The notes below the pieces were generated by a model that made no database searches, had not been told where the DNA came from, and worked only from the letters and a program-made list of their open reading frames with translations. From contig NZ_JMKP01000020.1 of assembly GCF_000685805.1 (NCBI RefSeq), forward strand, positions 1-60,317: 60,317 nucleotides of DNA. The letters are read 5' to 3'. Within the stretch, counting starts at the first letter, position 1. Each line of letters begins with the position of its first letter. The stretch comes from Psychrobacter phenylpyruvicus DSM 7000 = NBRC 102152 (GTDB lineage Bacteria > Pseudomonadota > Gammaproteobacteria > Pseudomonadales > Moraxellaceae). Position numbers and translations under genes: made by a program. This document shows positions 8,928 to 17,426 of this stretch, one piece after another.

Positions 8928-9938
8928 CTATGCTTTATTAATGCCAAAACCTATAACTTCATCAATGCTTTTAGCCCCTGTCACTACCATCAGTAGTCTA
9001 TCTATGCCCAATGCAATTCCGCTAGACGCTGGTAGATCATCACAAGCAGCCACTAGACGCTCATCAATGGGCATAATAGGTAGTCCGCGGCGGGCTCGCT
9101 CTTCATTGTCTGCCTCAAATCGCTCTGCTAACGCTTGGCTATCTGCCAGTTCATCATAAGCATTGGCAATCTCTATACCATTGATATAAAGCTCAAAGCG
9201 TTTGGCAACATCATTACCTGCTTCATCCTTTTCAATTTTAGCCAAAGCAGCGGTCGCAGGCGGGTAGTCGGTAATCAGGGTCGGCGACTGAAACCCGAGA
9301 TTAGGTTCAACCAAGTGGCTGAATAAGACATCTAGCCAGCCTTGACGGTCTTCGCCTAAATCTAAGGCCGCAAAGCCATACTCAGCTGCTACCTCAATCA
9401 ATGACTCAAGGCTCGCTGTCAGCGGATTAAGCCCCACATAATCCACAAATGCTTGGCTGTAACTATACTCAACCAAAGTTTGCGGCTGTCCATAGACTGC
9501 GGCCAATAAATCAGACAGCTCAGCAGCCAATGCTTTCAGGTCGAAGCCGGGGCGATACCACTCGAGCATGGTAAATTCGCTGTTATGACGGCTACCAACC
9601 TCATTATCGCGAAATACCGGACAAATCTGATATATCGCTACCTTCCAACTTGCCAGCATTCGCTTCATTGCAAATTCAGGAGAGGTATGTAGGTAGTGGG
9701 TTTGTGGCTTATCTTGTACCGTGACGTTAGTCGATATCGACGGCACGAAGACATCGGTGTTACCCGCCTGCGACATTAAAGGGGTTTGTACCTCAAGCAC
9801 TTCACGCTCTGCAAAGAACTGACGAATTTGTGCCAACATTTGCGCTCGTCTGTGTGCCATCTCGAGGCTCATTGAGGGAGCATAGCTTTGAGAAGCGTGG
9901 TTTTCGGTAAGGGTGACAGACGACTGAGAATTAGACAT
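8928..9938 (-). CDS. epmA: Elongation factor P--(R)-beta-lysine ligase EpmA
   Basis: A class II lysyl-tRNA-synthetase-like enzyme (GenX/PoxA/YjeA) that attaches beta-lysine to a conserved lysine of EF-P, helping ribosomes through polyproline stretches. It has the catalytic core only, without the tRNA-anticodon domain, which is why it is about 336 residues rather than 500. Motif 2 is seen in FRDNEVGSRHNSEFTMLEWY and motif 3 in GIALGIDRLLMVVTG. AAGAGTAACTC precedes the ATG. The partner genes epmB and efp are not in this window. pdxB lies upstream on the same strand, 108 bases away. Confidence 0.95.
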   Translation of the reverse strand: MSNSQSSVTLTENHASQSYAPSMSLEMAHRRAQMLAQIRQFFAEREVLEVQTPLMSQAGNTDVFVPSISTNVTVQDKPQTHYLHTSPEFAMKRMLASWKVAIYQICPVFRDNEVGSRHNSEFTMLEWYRPGFDLKALAAELSDLLAAVYGQPQTLVEYSYSQAFVDYVGLNPLTASLESLIEVAAEYGFAALDLGEDRQGWLDVLFSHLVEPNLGFQSPTLITDYPPATAALAKIEKDEAGNDVAKRFELYINGIEIANAYDELADSQALAERFEADNEERARRGLPIMPIDERLVAACDDLPASSGIALGIDRLLMVVTGAKSIDEVIGFGINKA

Positions 9939-10046
9939 GAGTTACTCTTTATATAGTTATATTAAATAAGGCCCAGTTAAGGGCCTAGTTTACAAAATCC
10001 ATCGAATCAGCGAAGCCACTGACGGACGAGCATAAAGCTATTAACG

Positions 10047-11177
10047 CTAAAACAGCCACTCACGGCGCAGCGCATAATTTTTGCGTAGAGCATCAAAGGC
10101 TTGAGCCTCAACCCTAGAAGCAGTCTCATCTAAAGCTTCTCTTAGCAGCTTATCATCAGCCTTAATATCATAAAACTCAGTCAACTTCTTAGGGTCTTGC
10201 TTGAGCTCTTGCCACTGATAAGGATTCTCCGGCAATAATTCTGCCATCAAATCTTGATCTTTGATGGTTAATATACCCGCCCCTTTTTCGCCATAAGAGC
10301 GCACAAAAGTATCAAAAATTATTTGAGTGCCACGCAGTTTGCCCTCAAGGGTGTAGCCAGCAATGTGCGGTGTGACAATAGCTAACTTATTGAGTAGCTC
10401 AGCGGATACTACCGGCTCATGTTCAAATACATCCAACACCACTTGTCGCTTAGGGTTTTGCTCAAGATCGGCCAGTAAATCTGATTCACTAATCACCGGT
10501 CCGCGCGCAGTATTAATTAACATTGTTGTACTAGGTATCTTAGCCAAAGCTTGCGCATTTATCATATGGCAGGTGGGCAACTCACTGTGACCTGGCATCG
10601 TTAATGGCACATGCAAGCTGATCACATTACTTTGGGTCAATACTTGCTCAAAGCTGGCGTTATTAATAACTGAGGCCGGCTGAAAGGGATCGTAGCCCAA
10701 CACTTCCCAGCCCAGATCCAACGCATAACGCGCTAGCGTCCCTCCAATATTACCTAGACCAATAATGCCTAATTTCACTGGTTTAGCCGTTACTGTCGTC
10801 GTAGCTGCAGCATTCGGCCAATACTCCGGACGCAGCTGCAGAATTGCACTCATCACATACTGCGCTACGGAATGCTTACTACAACCGGCGGCATTGGCGA
10901 AGCGAATACCACGTAAGCTAAGATAGCTCTCATTGACATGGTCTGTGCCAATAGTGGCTGAACCAATAAACTGCAGGCTGTGATTATTATCCAGTAGCTT
11001 AGCATCGACTGGGGTTACTGAACGAATCAATAAAGCATCGGGCTGATGCGCGTCGAGCGCCTCTGCAGTGATATCACGTCCTGCCATTTCAACCACTTTG
11101 ATCGGATGCTTTAACACTTCCTCATTAAAGTAGTCGTGCAAATGAGCAATGTTACTATCAGCGATAATGGTAAGCAT
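10047..11177 (-). CDS. pdxB: Erythronate-4-phosphate dehydrogenase PdxB
   Basis: A D-2-hydroxyacid dehydrogenase catalysing the second step of DXP-independent pyridoxal phosphate synthesis, the NAD-linked oxidation of 4-phosphoerythronate. The Rossmann motif GIIGLGNIGGTLARYALDLG, the catalytic Arg in NTARGPVI, the Glu after VLDVFEHEP and the catalytic His in TPHIAGYTLEGK are all present. The last of these is characteristic of PdxB. The ATG at 11177 gives 376 residues. A TTG four codons upstream is in frame but lies too close to the AAGGA sequence. An AI-2E transporter gene lies upstream on the same strand. Confidence 0.95.
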   Translation of the reverse strand: MLTIIADSNIAHLHDYFNEEVLKHPIKVVEMAGRDITAEALDAHQPDALLIRSVTPVDAKLLDNNHSLQFIGSATIGTDHVNESYLSLRGIRFANAAGCSKHSVAQYVMSAILQLRPEYWPNAAATTTVTAKPVKLGIIGLGNIGGTLARYALDLGWEVLGYDPFQPASVINNASFEQVLTQSNVISLHVPLTMPGHSELPTCHMINAQALAKIPSTTMLINTARGPVISESDLLADLEQNPKRQVVLDVFEHEPVVSAELLNKLAIVTPHIAGYTLEGKLRGTQIIFDTFVRSYGEKGAGILTIKDQDLMAELLPENPYQWQELKQDPKKLTEFYDIKADDKLLREALDETASRVEAQAFDALRKNYALRREWLF

Positions 11178-11261
11178 GATAAAAGCCAATCCTTATTTAA
11201 GTGAGTGTAATAAGAGTGGTGACTGGTGTGTGACAAGTGTGCTTAGCGAGGTTTATAAACG

Positions 11262-12566
11262 CTATTTATCCGGTCGATGCAGGTCATCTTTTTCTTTACT
11301 GTTAACAGAATTATTATCAGAGCTGTCTTGGCTAGGGTCACTTTTTGACTCTGGTTTAGCCTCTGATTTATCTGTCCCGTCTTTTGGTGCATCAGCAAAA
11401 GGATATTTACTAAAAGTCACCACATTTGGAGAAATCTCCAAAGCCATAGGCCGGTCTGCTGGCTTCCACTGATGGTCACCAAGCTGGGCATAACAAGGAG
11501 CGAAGATAATATTACGATGTTGATTAATCCACTCTCGCCACACGGCTAGAGCAATCGCCAAAACAACCGGACCAATAAACAGACCCACAAAACCAAAAGC
11601 TGTCAGCCCCCCTAGCACCCCAATAAAAATAATGATAAAGGGAATCTTAGTGGCACCAGAGATGACAATAGGACGGATTAGGTTATCAACCCAACTAATC
11701 ACCAGCATACCCCACAGCGCCAAACCAATAGCTTCCGGGGTGTGCCCTTGAGTCAATAGCCAAATAGATACCCCCATCCAAGCAAAAGGAGTCCCAAAGG
11801 GAATTAGCGCTACAACGAAAGTCATCAAGGTCAATAAGATAGGACTAGGTGCCCCTGCAAAGTAATAGCCCACCCCTGCTAGGATAGCTTGTGCTAAGGC
11901 GGTTAAGCCAATACCGTAAACCACCGCTTGAGTAGTAGAGCCCACAGAATCAATATAATCGTCAATACGGTTACCAATGATATTGCGTAATGCCTGACGG
12001 ATTTGCTTCATCAAGCTAATACCATCGCGGTAAAAGAAGAAGATAGTCATTAAGGCCATGCCCACCTTGGCCATGGTACTCAAAGCCACATCTAGGGCTA
12101 ATTTTCCGTAATACAAATGTGACTGTAACCAAGCTCGAAAGGCACTCAATGAGGCCTCTGGGTCTTTGTTAATCTCCCACAAAATATCTTTAACTTGCTG
12201 TCCAATTACTGGGATATTCTTAATCTCTTCCGGCAAATCAACGTAGCCTACTTTAATCCTATATAGCAAATTACTGTATAAGTTGACTGCCTCTTGCTGC
12301 AACACAAAAAGCCCCAATACCACAGGCACCCCTAATATAAGGGTAATGCATATGGTCATAATACCTGCACTGATATTGGGACTTAATTTTACTTTTTTGT
12401 GAAAGAAGGTATAAGCGGGGAAGGTCACGTAAGCTAGGATAGCCGCCCATAAGGCAGGCACAATAAAAAACTGCACCACTTTAAAGCAGAGAATGAATAA
12501 TATCACCAATAAGGTTGCGGTTAACACCCGCTGTGTGACTCGCTCCCGCGTCCAGTTTTCAATCAT
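11262..12566 (-). CDS. AI-2E family transporter (UPF0118, PerM-like)
   Basis: An inner-membrane protein of the AI-2 exporter/PerM superfamily. Hydrophobic segments flank a central soluble loop of about 60 residues. The C-terminal block contains FVALIPFGTPFAWMGV and LIRPIVISGATKIPFI, family signatures in which the PxG and the Arg-Pro-hydrophobic stretch stand out. Family members include exporters of AI-2-like compounds and sodium/proton antiporters, so the substrate is open. The last 60 or so residues form a hydrophilic, Ser/Asp/Lys-rich tail that is probably disordered. It lies upstream of pdxB on the same strand. Confidence 0.88.
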   Translation of the reverse strand: MIENWTRERVTQRVLTATLLVILFILCFKVVQFFIVPALWAAILAYVTFPAYTFFHKKVKLSPNISAGIMTICITLILGVPVVLGLFVLQQEAVNLYSNLLYRIKVGYVDLPEEIKNIPVIGQQVKDILWEINKDPEASLSAFRAWLQSHLYYGKLALDVALSTMAKVGMALMTIFFFYRDGISLMKQIRQALRNIIGNRIDDYIDSVGSTTQAVVYGIGLTALAQAILAGVGYYFAGAPSPILLTLMTFVVALIPFGTPFAWMGVSIWLLTQGHTPEAIGLALWGMLVISWVDNLIRPIVISGATKIPFIIIFIGVLGGLTAFGFVGLFIGPVVLAIALAVWREWINQHRNIIFAPCYAQLGDHQWKPADRPMALEISPNVVTFSKYPFADAPKDGTDKSEAKPESKSDPSQDSSDNNSVNSKEKDDLHRPDK

Positions 12567-12827
12567 GACAGCGCATACCTAAGTAACGTAACAGAAAATT
12601 TAGAGAAGTCTTAAACCATTGTATTATGCGATAAGAATTTAAAAATGAGTAATGTTAACTTGTAACTTTTACTTACAATATTTCTACTGCCAGACATCCT
12701 CATCACAGCAGTTTTAGCCAAAACAAGAGCTTTACCTAACCGAAATGACAGCTTTTCTAAGATAGTAGCTTTTCCTCAATAGCAGCTTTGCCTAAACAGT
12801 TATTGGCCCTGCCATGCACTGGGTCTG

Positions 12828-12859
12828 ATTGCCCCAACCTTAAATTGCCCCAATCTTAA
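12828..12859. repeat. 16-bp tandem duplication
   Basis: attgccccaaccttaa (12828-12843) followed directly by attgccccaatcttaa (12844-12859), one mismatch. Confidence 0.75.
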
Positions 12860-12885
12860 AAGAGTTTGGACAAATCTGTTGCTGC

Positions 12886-12917
12886 TAAAAAAGAGCATAA
12901 CGCAAAAACGTTATGCC
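12886..12917 (-). terminator. Intrinsic terminator after glyS
   Basis: On the minus strand gcataacg pairs with cgttatgc, followed by tcttttttag. Confidence 0.8.
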
Positions 12918-12967
12918 CTTCGCTCTAATTACTAGATAGCAGGGTAATTCGGAAGCAATCCAGCTAC

Positions 12968-15061
12968 CTAAATCTGCAACTCACCCACATCGGCTACAGT
13001 TAAGAACAGCTCGCGAACCTGCTTTAACAAGGCTAAGCGGTTCGCTTTTAAAGCTTCATCTTCGCTATTTACCATTACATTGTCAAAGAAACCTGTTAAT
13101 GGGGCTTCTAAGCTGGTAAGCGATTGTAAGATTTGATTGTATTTAGCCTCAGCCTGTAATGGCGCTACTTCTGTCTTGGCTACAGTTAACGCTTGATACA
13201 AGGTTTTCTCAGCTTCTTCAGCCAATAAAGACTCATTAACTGACTGCCCTACTTCACCTTCTGATTTGGCTAAGATATTGGCAACACGCTTGTTAATCTC
13301 TGCCAAAGTTGCAGCTTGTGGTAAGTTATGGAACTCATTCACCGCCTGTAATCTCTGGTCGAAATCTAAAGGCTGATTCGGATTGATGGCCAATACCGCT
13401 TGAATACTATCGACACTGATACCTTGCTCGGTATACATGGCACGATAGCGTGAGTTGATAAATGCCATAACTTGAGTCAAAGTTTTTTGGTCATCGGCAA
13501 GCTTACCTTGATAGTTCCCAACCGCTTGTTCGATTAACTCTTTTAGGTTAATAGGTAGCTTTTTCTCAATTAAGATACGCAGCACCCCAATGGCTGAGCG
13601 GCGTAGGCTGAACGGGTCTTTTGATCCTGTTGGTGCTTGATCAATGCCAAAGATTCCTACTAAAGTATCTAGACGATCGGCTAAGGCCAAGCAAATACCA
13701 ATGGGCGTTTGCGGTAACACATCACCGCTAAACTTAGGCAAGTACTGCTCTTCAATCGCCGCAGCAATGGTCTCAGGCTCGCCATTTAAGCGCGCATAAT
13801 AAGTCCCTGCGATACCTTGAAGTTCTGGGAACTCGCCCACTAAGGTACTGGTTAAGTCTGCTTTTGACAGCATAGCAGCTCGTGTGGTTTGCTCAACATC
13901 GATGTCTGAATAGCCGTCAATGTCTTGCTCTTTGAAGGTGGTCGCAATAAATGCTGCCAGCTTAGCAATACGCTCAGACTTCTCCCAAATAGTACCTAGC
14001 TTATCTTGGAATACTAGATTTTTTAGGTTTTCGGCCATTTCGATAAGAGGCTGCTTTTGGTCTTGTAAGAAGAAGAACTCCGCATCGGCCAAACGCGGAC
14101 GCACTACCTTCTCGTTCCCACTGACCACTTGGCTAGGGTCCTTTGACTCAATATTACTAATGAAGATAAAGTAAGGCTGTAGTTTGCCTTCTTTATCGGT
14201 CAAACAAAAATACTTTTGATCCGCCTGCATGGTGCTAATCAAGGCTTCTTGTGGCACTTGTAAAAAGCGCTCTTCAAAGCTTGCCCGTAAAGCCACTGGC
14301 AGATCAACCAAGGCAGTCACTTCATCTAATAAATCTTGAGGCACAATGGCTTCAGCATCCACTTCATCAGACAGCTTTTTTACCCCTTCAAGGATTAACT
14401 GTTGGCGACGGTCAAAGTCAACGATGACTTTATTCGCTTCAAGTATGCTTTCATACTCATTGGCATGCCCTATCGTAATAGGCTGTGGTGAATGATAACG
14501 GTGACCTAAAGTCTGATTGCCTGCCTGCAAGCCTTGAATAGAAGCCTCAATAACTTGGTCGTCTTGCATTAGTACCAACCATTTTACAGGACGTACGAAC
14601 TCTTCACGGCTGGCGCCTGAACGCATACGCTTCGCAATAGGTAACTCATCTAAAGCGTTTTGGAAAATAGTCGGCAAGAGCTCAGTGGTCTTTTGACCCT
14701 GAACGGTTAACTCATAGCCGATGTAATCCCCTTTATCAGTTTCAATGGTCATCAGCTCGCTGACATCAACCCCCAAACCCTTAGCAAAACCTTCAGCAGC
14801 ACGCGTAGGCTTACCTTCGGCATCATAAGCCGCCTTCACTGCTGGGCCACGCTTTTGCTCAACACGATCCGGCTGTTTGTCACTGATTCCCTCAATCAAT
14901 AGAGACAAGCGACGAGGGGCAGCCATTACCTTTAGACTGTCAAAACTGATATTAGCGTCTTGTAATTGAGCTTCAACGCTCGCTTGTAATGAATCACGTA
15001 AAGGCTTTAGGCTTTTTGGTGGCAGCTCTTCACTACCTAGTTCAAATAAAATTGTACTCAT
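12968..15061 (-). CDS. glyS: Glycine--tRNA ligase beta subunit
   Basis: The large subunit of the bacterial alpha2beta2 glycyl-tRNA synthetase, mainly responsible for tRNA binding. It starts STILFELGSEELPPKSLKPL, the usual N-terminus. The HD-like core region contains KRMRSGASREEFVRPVKWL, and ALADRLDTLVGIFGIDQAPTGSKDPFSLRR is highly conserved across GlyS proteins. The C-terminal anticodon-binding-like DALR domain ends in VMVNSEDEALKANRLALL. The length of 697 residues is typical. glyQ lies 84 bases upstream on the same strand, so the two subunits are co-transcribed. An intrinsic terminator lies about 50 bases downstream. Confidence 0.97.
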   Translation of the reverse strand: MSTILFELGSEELPPKSLKPLRDSLQASVEAQLQDANISFDSLKVMAAPRRLSLLIEGISDKQPDRVEQKRGPAVKAAYDAEGKPTRAAEGFAKGLGVDVSELMTIETDKGDYIGYELTVQGQKTTELLPTIFQNALDELPIAKRMRSGASREEFVRPVKWLVLMQDDQVIEASIQGLQAGNQTLGHRYHSPQPITIGHANEYESILEANKVIVDFDRRQQLILEGVKKLSDEVDAEAIVPQDLLDEVTALVDLPVALRASFEERFLQVPQEALISTMQADQKYFCLTDKEGKLQPYFIFISNIESKDPSQVVSGNEKVVRPRLADAEFFFLQDQKQPLIEMAENLKNLVFQDKLGTIWEKSERIAKLAAFIATTFKEQDIDGYSDIDVEQTTRAAMLSKADLTSTLVGEFPELQGIAGTYYARLNGEPETIAAAIEEQYLPKFSGDVLPQTPIGICLALADRLDTLVGIFGIDQAPTGSKDPFSLRRSAIGVLRILIEKKLPINLKELIEQAVGNYQGKLADDQKTLTQVMAFINSRYRAMYTEQGISVDSIQAVLAINPNQPLDFDQRLQAVNEFHNLPQAATLAEINKRVANILAKSEGEVGQSVNESLLAEEAEKTLYQALTVAKTEVAPLQAEAKYNQILQSLTSLEAPLTGFFDNVMVNSEDEALKANRLALLKQVRELFLTVADVGELQI

Positions 15062-15145
15062 GAAATTCTCTGTTTTTGAAGATGTTATTAATATTTATAG
15101 GCTATCGTTGCTCTATGAAAGCTGGTAAAAAATCAATCTAAAAGA

Positions 15146-16099
15146 TTATTTGTCAGCTTTCTTATCCGCAGTGCTCTCATCTTTTGGCAAATACTTCTTC
15201 AAGGCTGCCTCACGGTGCGCCTCATCTGCCAATGGGAAGCCAAGCTTAGCGCGTGCTTGCACATATCCTTGGGCCACTTTACGCGCCAAAGTACGTACTC
15301 TTAAAATAAAGCGCTGACGCTCAGTCACTGAAATTGCACCACGGGCATCAAGCAAGTTAAAGGTATGCGACGCTTTTAATACCATCTCATAGGCAGGCAA
15401 AGGCAGACCCGCTGCTACCAGCTTATCTGCTTGCTCTTCATAAAAATTAAATAGATCAAACATCTTCGGCACATCAGCGTATTCAAAGTTATAAGTCGAC
15501 TGCTCCACCTCATTTTGATGGAACACATCACCGTAGGTCACTTTACCAAATTCGCCATCGGTCCAAACCAAGTCATAGACGCTATCTACACCCTGAATGT
15601 ACATTGCTAGACGCTCAAGACCATAAGTAATTTCACCAGTTACAGGGAAGCACTCAAGGCCACCAACTTGCTGGAAGTAAGTGAACTGTGTCACCTCCAT
15701 ACCATTTAACCATACTTCCCAGCCCAAGCCCCAAGCGCCTAACGTAGGTGATTCCCAGTTGTCTTCAACAAAACGCACATCATGGGTAAGAGTATCAATA
15801 CCAATCGCCTCTAAAGAACCTAAGTATAGCTCTTGAATATTTGGTGGGTTTGGCTTCATCACTACTTGAAACTGATAATAATGTTGCAAGCGGTTAGGAT
15901 TGTCTCCATAACGACCATCTGTTGGGCGACGCGAAGGTTGAACATAAGCTGCGTTCCATACCTCTGGGCCTAAAGAACGTAAAAATGTCGCAGTGTGAAA
16001 GGTCCCTGCTCCCACTTCCATATCGTAAGGTTGCAGAACCACACAGCCTTTTTCTGCCCAATAAGTTTGCAAAGTCAAAATCAATTGTTGAAAAGTCAT
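15146..16099 (-). CDS. glyQ: Glycine--tRNA ligase alpha subunit
   Basis: The catalytic subunit of glycyl-tRNA synthetase, a class II enzyme that makes glycyl-adenylate and charges tRNA-Gly. The near-invariant N-terminus is present: [19 protein letters not shown], then [40 protein letters not shown] and [18 protein letters not shown] and the YNFE region follow. The length of 317 residues is normal, with a charged Lys/Asp tail. It is the first gene of the glyQ-glyS unit. A hairpin with a T-run on the coding strand lies about 150-185 bases upstream and may be a leader or the end of a separate small RNA. Confidence 0.97.
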   Translation of the reverse strand: MTFQQLILTLQTYWAEKGCVVLQPYDMEVGAGTFHTATFLRSLGPEVWNAAYVQPSRRPTDGRYGDNPNRLQHYYQFQVVMKPNPPNIQELYLGSLEAIGIDTLTHDVRFVEDNWESPTLGAWGLGWEVWLNGMEVTQFTYFQQVGGLECFPVTGEITYGLERLAMYIQGVDSVYDLVWTDGEFGKVTYGDVFHQNEVEQSTYNFEYADVPKMFDLFNFYEEQADKLVAAGLPLPAYEMVLKASHTFNLLDARGAISVTERQRFILRVRTLARKVAQGYVQARAKLGFPLADEAHREAALKKYLPKDESTADKKADK

Positions 16100-16254
16100 A
16101 ATGTCGCCACGTTGTAATGAAAATAGGAATGAATAAGCCAGTCAAATGTGACTGCTCATAGTCAATTTTTTTAGGGTTTACTTTAATACGCTCACCTTAC
16201 TAAAAAAACGCTATTTTATCTATATTGTAAGTGGAATTGATGCAAATGATAGAC

Positions 16255-16285
16255 AAAAAAATACCTAGATGGTAGCCCATCTAGG
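16255..16285 (-). terminator. Terminator-like hairpin upstream of glyQ, coding strand
   Basis: On the minus strand cctagatgg pairs perfectly with ccatctagg (loop gcta) and is followed by tattttttt. It faces into glyQ but lies more than 150 bases before the start codon. It could therefore end a small RNA, end the transcript from the PspC gene, or act as a leader attenuator. Confidence 0.75.
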
Positions 16286-16390
16286 CAGGAGGAAAAGTAT
16301 GCTATCGTGGTCAACGGGTGACCACTCATCTTATTGTACTTATACTTTGTAATTATATTAAAAACTTATACTTCATAGTTGTATTAAAAT
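16255..16390 (-). ncRNA. Candidate small RNA or glyQ leader RNA
   Basis: The stretch ends in a strong intrinsic terminator (16285-16255) preceded by a second perfect hairpin, gtggtca/tgaccac (16325-16307), separated by an unpaired pyrimidine-rich linker ttttcctcctg. A linker of this kind is complementary to Shine-Dalgarno sequences. No open reading frame explains these elements. The 5' end is not defined because no convincing promoter can be picked from the A/T-rich upstream sequence. It does not match an RNA family I recognise. Confidence 0.3.
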
Positions 16391-16552
16391 TAACATTAAA
16401 ATCAATACTGTAGCTATCGAATTTCATAAAGAGCTACAACGCATAAAGAATGAATTTATAAACTATAGGTAAATTTATAAAATACAGTCAAACTGTTTCT
16501 TTCACTTTCTTATTATATATTTTTTTATAATGTCTGGGGTTATAGTAATGTT

Positions 16553-16583
16553 TCAGGATATTACGCACTGGGCAATATCCTGA
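16553..16583. repeat. Perfect 10-bp inverted repeat
   Basis: tcaggatatt and aatatcctga, separated by 11 bases, downstream of the PspC gene. No T-run follows on the minus strand, so it is not a standard terminator. Confidence 0.6.
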
Positions 16584-16690
16584 ATAATATTTGTCAAAAA
16601 TTTTAATCCATCACTTGTTTGTTTTTAATTATCTGTAATTATTAGTCAACAGCCTTTTTACTCATGTCTGCATACTTTGAGTCTCTGATC

Positions 16691-16903
16691 TTAAGCATAA
16701 GACTCTGCAGTGGCTTTTGGCATGATCAGCCATAGAATTAAGTAAATCAGAATCCCTGGAACGGCGGCACTGGCACTAGAGATAATAACAAACAAAATAC
16801 GGGTCAAATTGGGCGACCAACCAAAGTACTCGGCTACTCCGCCCATAACTCCAGCAATCATGCGATGGTTACGTGAACGATGTAATTTTTTTAATCTGGC
16901 CAT
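16691..16903 (-). CDS. PspC-domain small membrane protein
   Basis: A 70-residue PspC-domain protein: a basic N-terminus (MARLKKLHRSRNHR), the conserved MIAGVMGGVAEYFGWSPNLTRILFV segment and a second hydrophobic helix ending YLILWLIMPKA. In enterobacteria PspC takes part in the phage-shock membrane stress response, but no pspA, pspB or pspF is nearby. This is therefore a stand-alone PspC protein whose role cannot be assigned. AAGGAGAAAGTTGTA before the ATG at 16903 sets the start. The frame also stays open 12 codons further upstream. Confidence 0.88.
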   Translation of the reverse strand: MARLKKLHRSRNHRMIAGVMGGVAEYFGWSPNLTRILFVIISSASAAVPGILIYLILWLIMPKATAESYA

Positions 16904-17426
16904 TACAACTTTCTCCTTTTTAAGATGACACGGTAACAAACTGCCAAAGAACTTCTAAAAATAACAGGCAACAAGTCAATAAAGGAAACAGGATTTGGCT
17001 ATGCTATTCTATCTATAAGTTTGTTACAGTCGGGCTTATATCTACCCTAATGAATTTAACATATATTATTATAGCGCTGATTAATAATATTGCTGTTTAG
17101 ACTTTACCCTGTCTTTGTAACTTTATACTAAAACCCTTACTAAAAACTGGGGACAAGCTCACAGTGTGACTATGTGTAACTCATTATTTGACAAAACTTA
17201 TGCCAATTTATCCCTGCTCTTTAAACCCAGTGTTATCCCCTAAGCACTACGGGGTATAATGATTGTCTTATAGATAAAAAATGACAATCACCCACTGACC
17301 TATTTATCGAAAATAACTAGCAACTTATTAAAACTAGTTATCGATTAATTATCGAAATGAAGCCACTGACCTAACTCTTTACATGACCCTATAAATTATT
17401 ACAGCTAAACAATTAAGGACTTTATT
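16904..17426. other. Divergent intergenic region between the PspC gene and nadR
   Basis: No gene seen in about 520 bases. It must carry the promoters of both divergent genes. Near nadR it contains an 8-base inverted repeat ataactag/ctagttat (17313-17320 and 17334-17341), set among three copies of ttatcga (about 17305, 17339 and 17349). Confidence 0.55.
17313..17341. promoter_or_regulatory. Possible operator upstream of nadR
   Basis: ataactag and ctagttat form a perfect 8-base inverted repeat with a 13-base spacer, about 85 bases before the nadR start and flanked by ttatcga repeats. No known regulator site is matched with confidence. Confidence 0.3.

Larger units (their letters stand above)
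12567..12967. other. Intergenic region between the AI-2E transporter and glyS
   Basis: No gene seen in about 400 bases. Contents are the glyS terminator (12886-12917), a 16-bp tandem duplication (12828-12859), and four loose copies of agctttnccta starting at about 12728, 12750, 12767 and 12784, spaced 17-22 bases apart. Confidence 0.6.
16100..16690. other. 590-base intergenic region upstream of glyQ
   Basis: No protein gene recognised. On the minus strand it holds, in order, a hairpin with 10-base arms (16553-16583), a hairpin gtggtca/tgaccac (16307-16325) and a hairpin with a T-run (16255-16285). The glyQ promoter should lie between 16255 and 16100. A possible -35 ttgcat and A/T-rich -10 occur near 16240-16215, but this is weak. 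Confidence 0.55.

Noticed and set aside
12728..12800. Degenerate agctttnccta copies taken as a regulatory array
   Set aside because: Copies differ in sequence and spacing (17-22 bases) and could be chance similarity in A/T-rich DNA. Recorded only as part of the intergenic entry.
15894..16145. Open frame opposite or overlapping the glyQ start
   Set aside because: It lies in another frame of glyQ, shows no family features, and is explained by coding bias of glyQ.
17188..17193. ttgaca as a -35 element of nadR
   Set aside because: No acceptable -10 hexamer lies 16-18 bases downstream.
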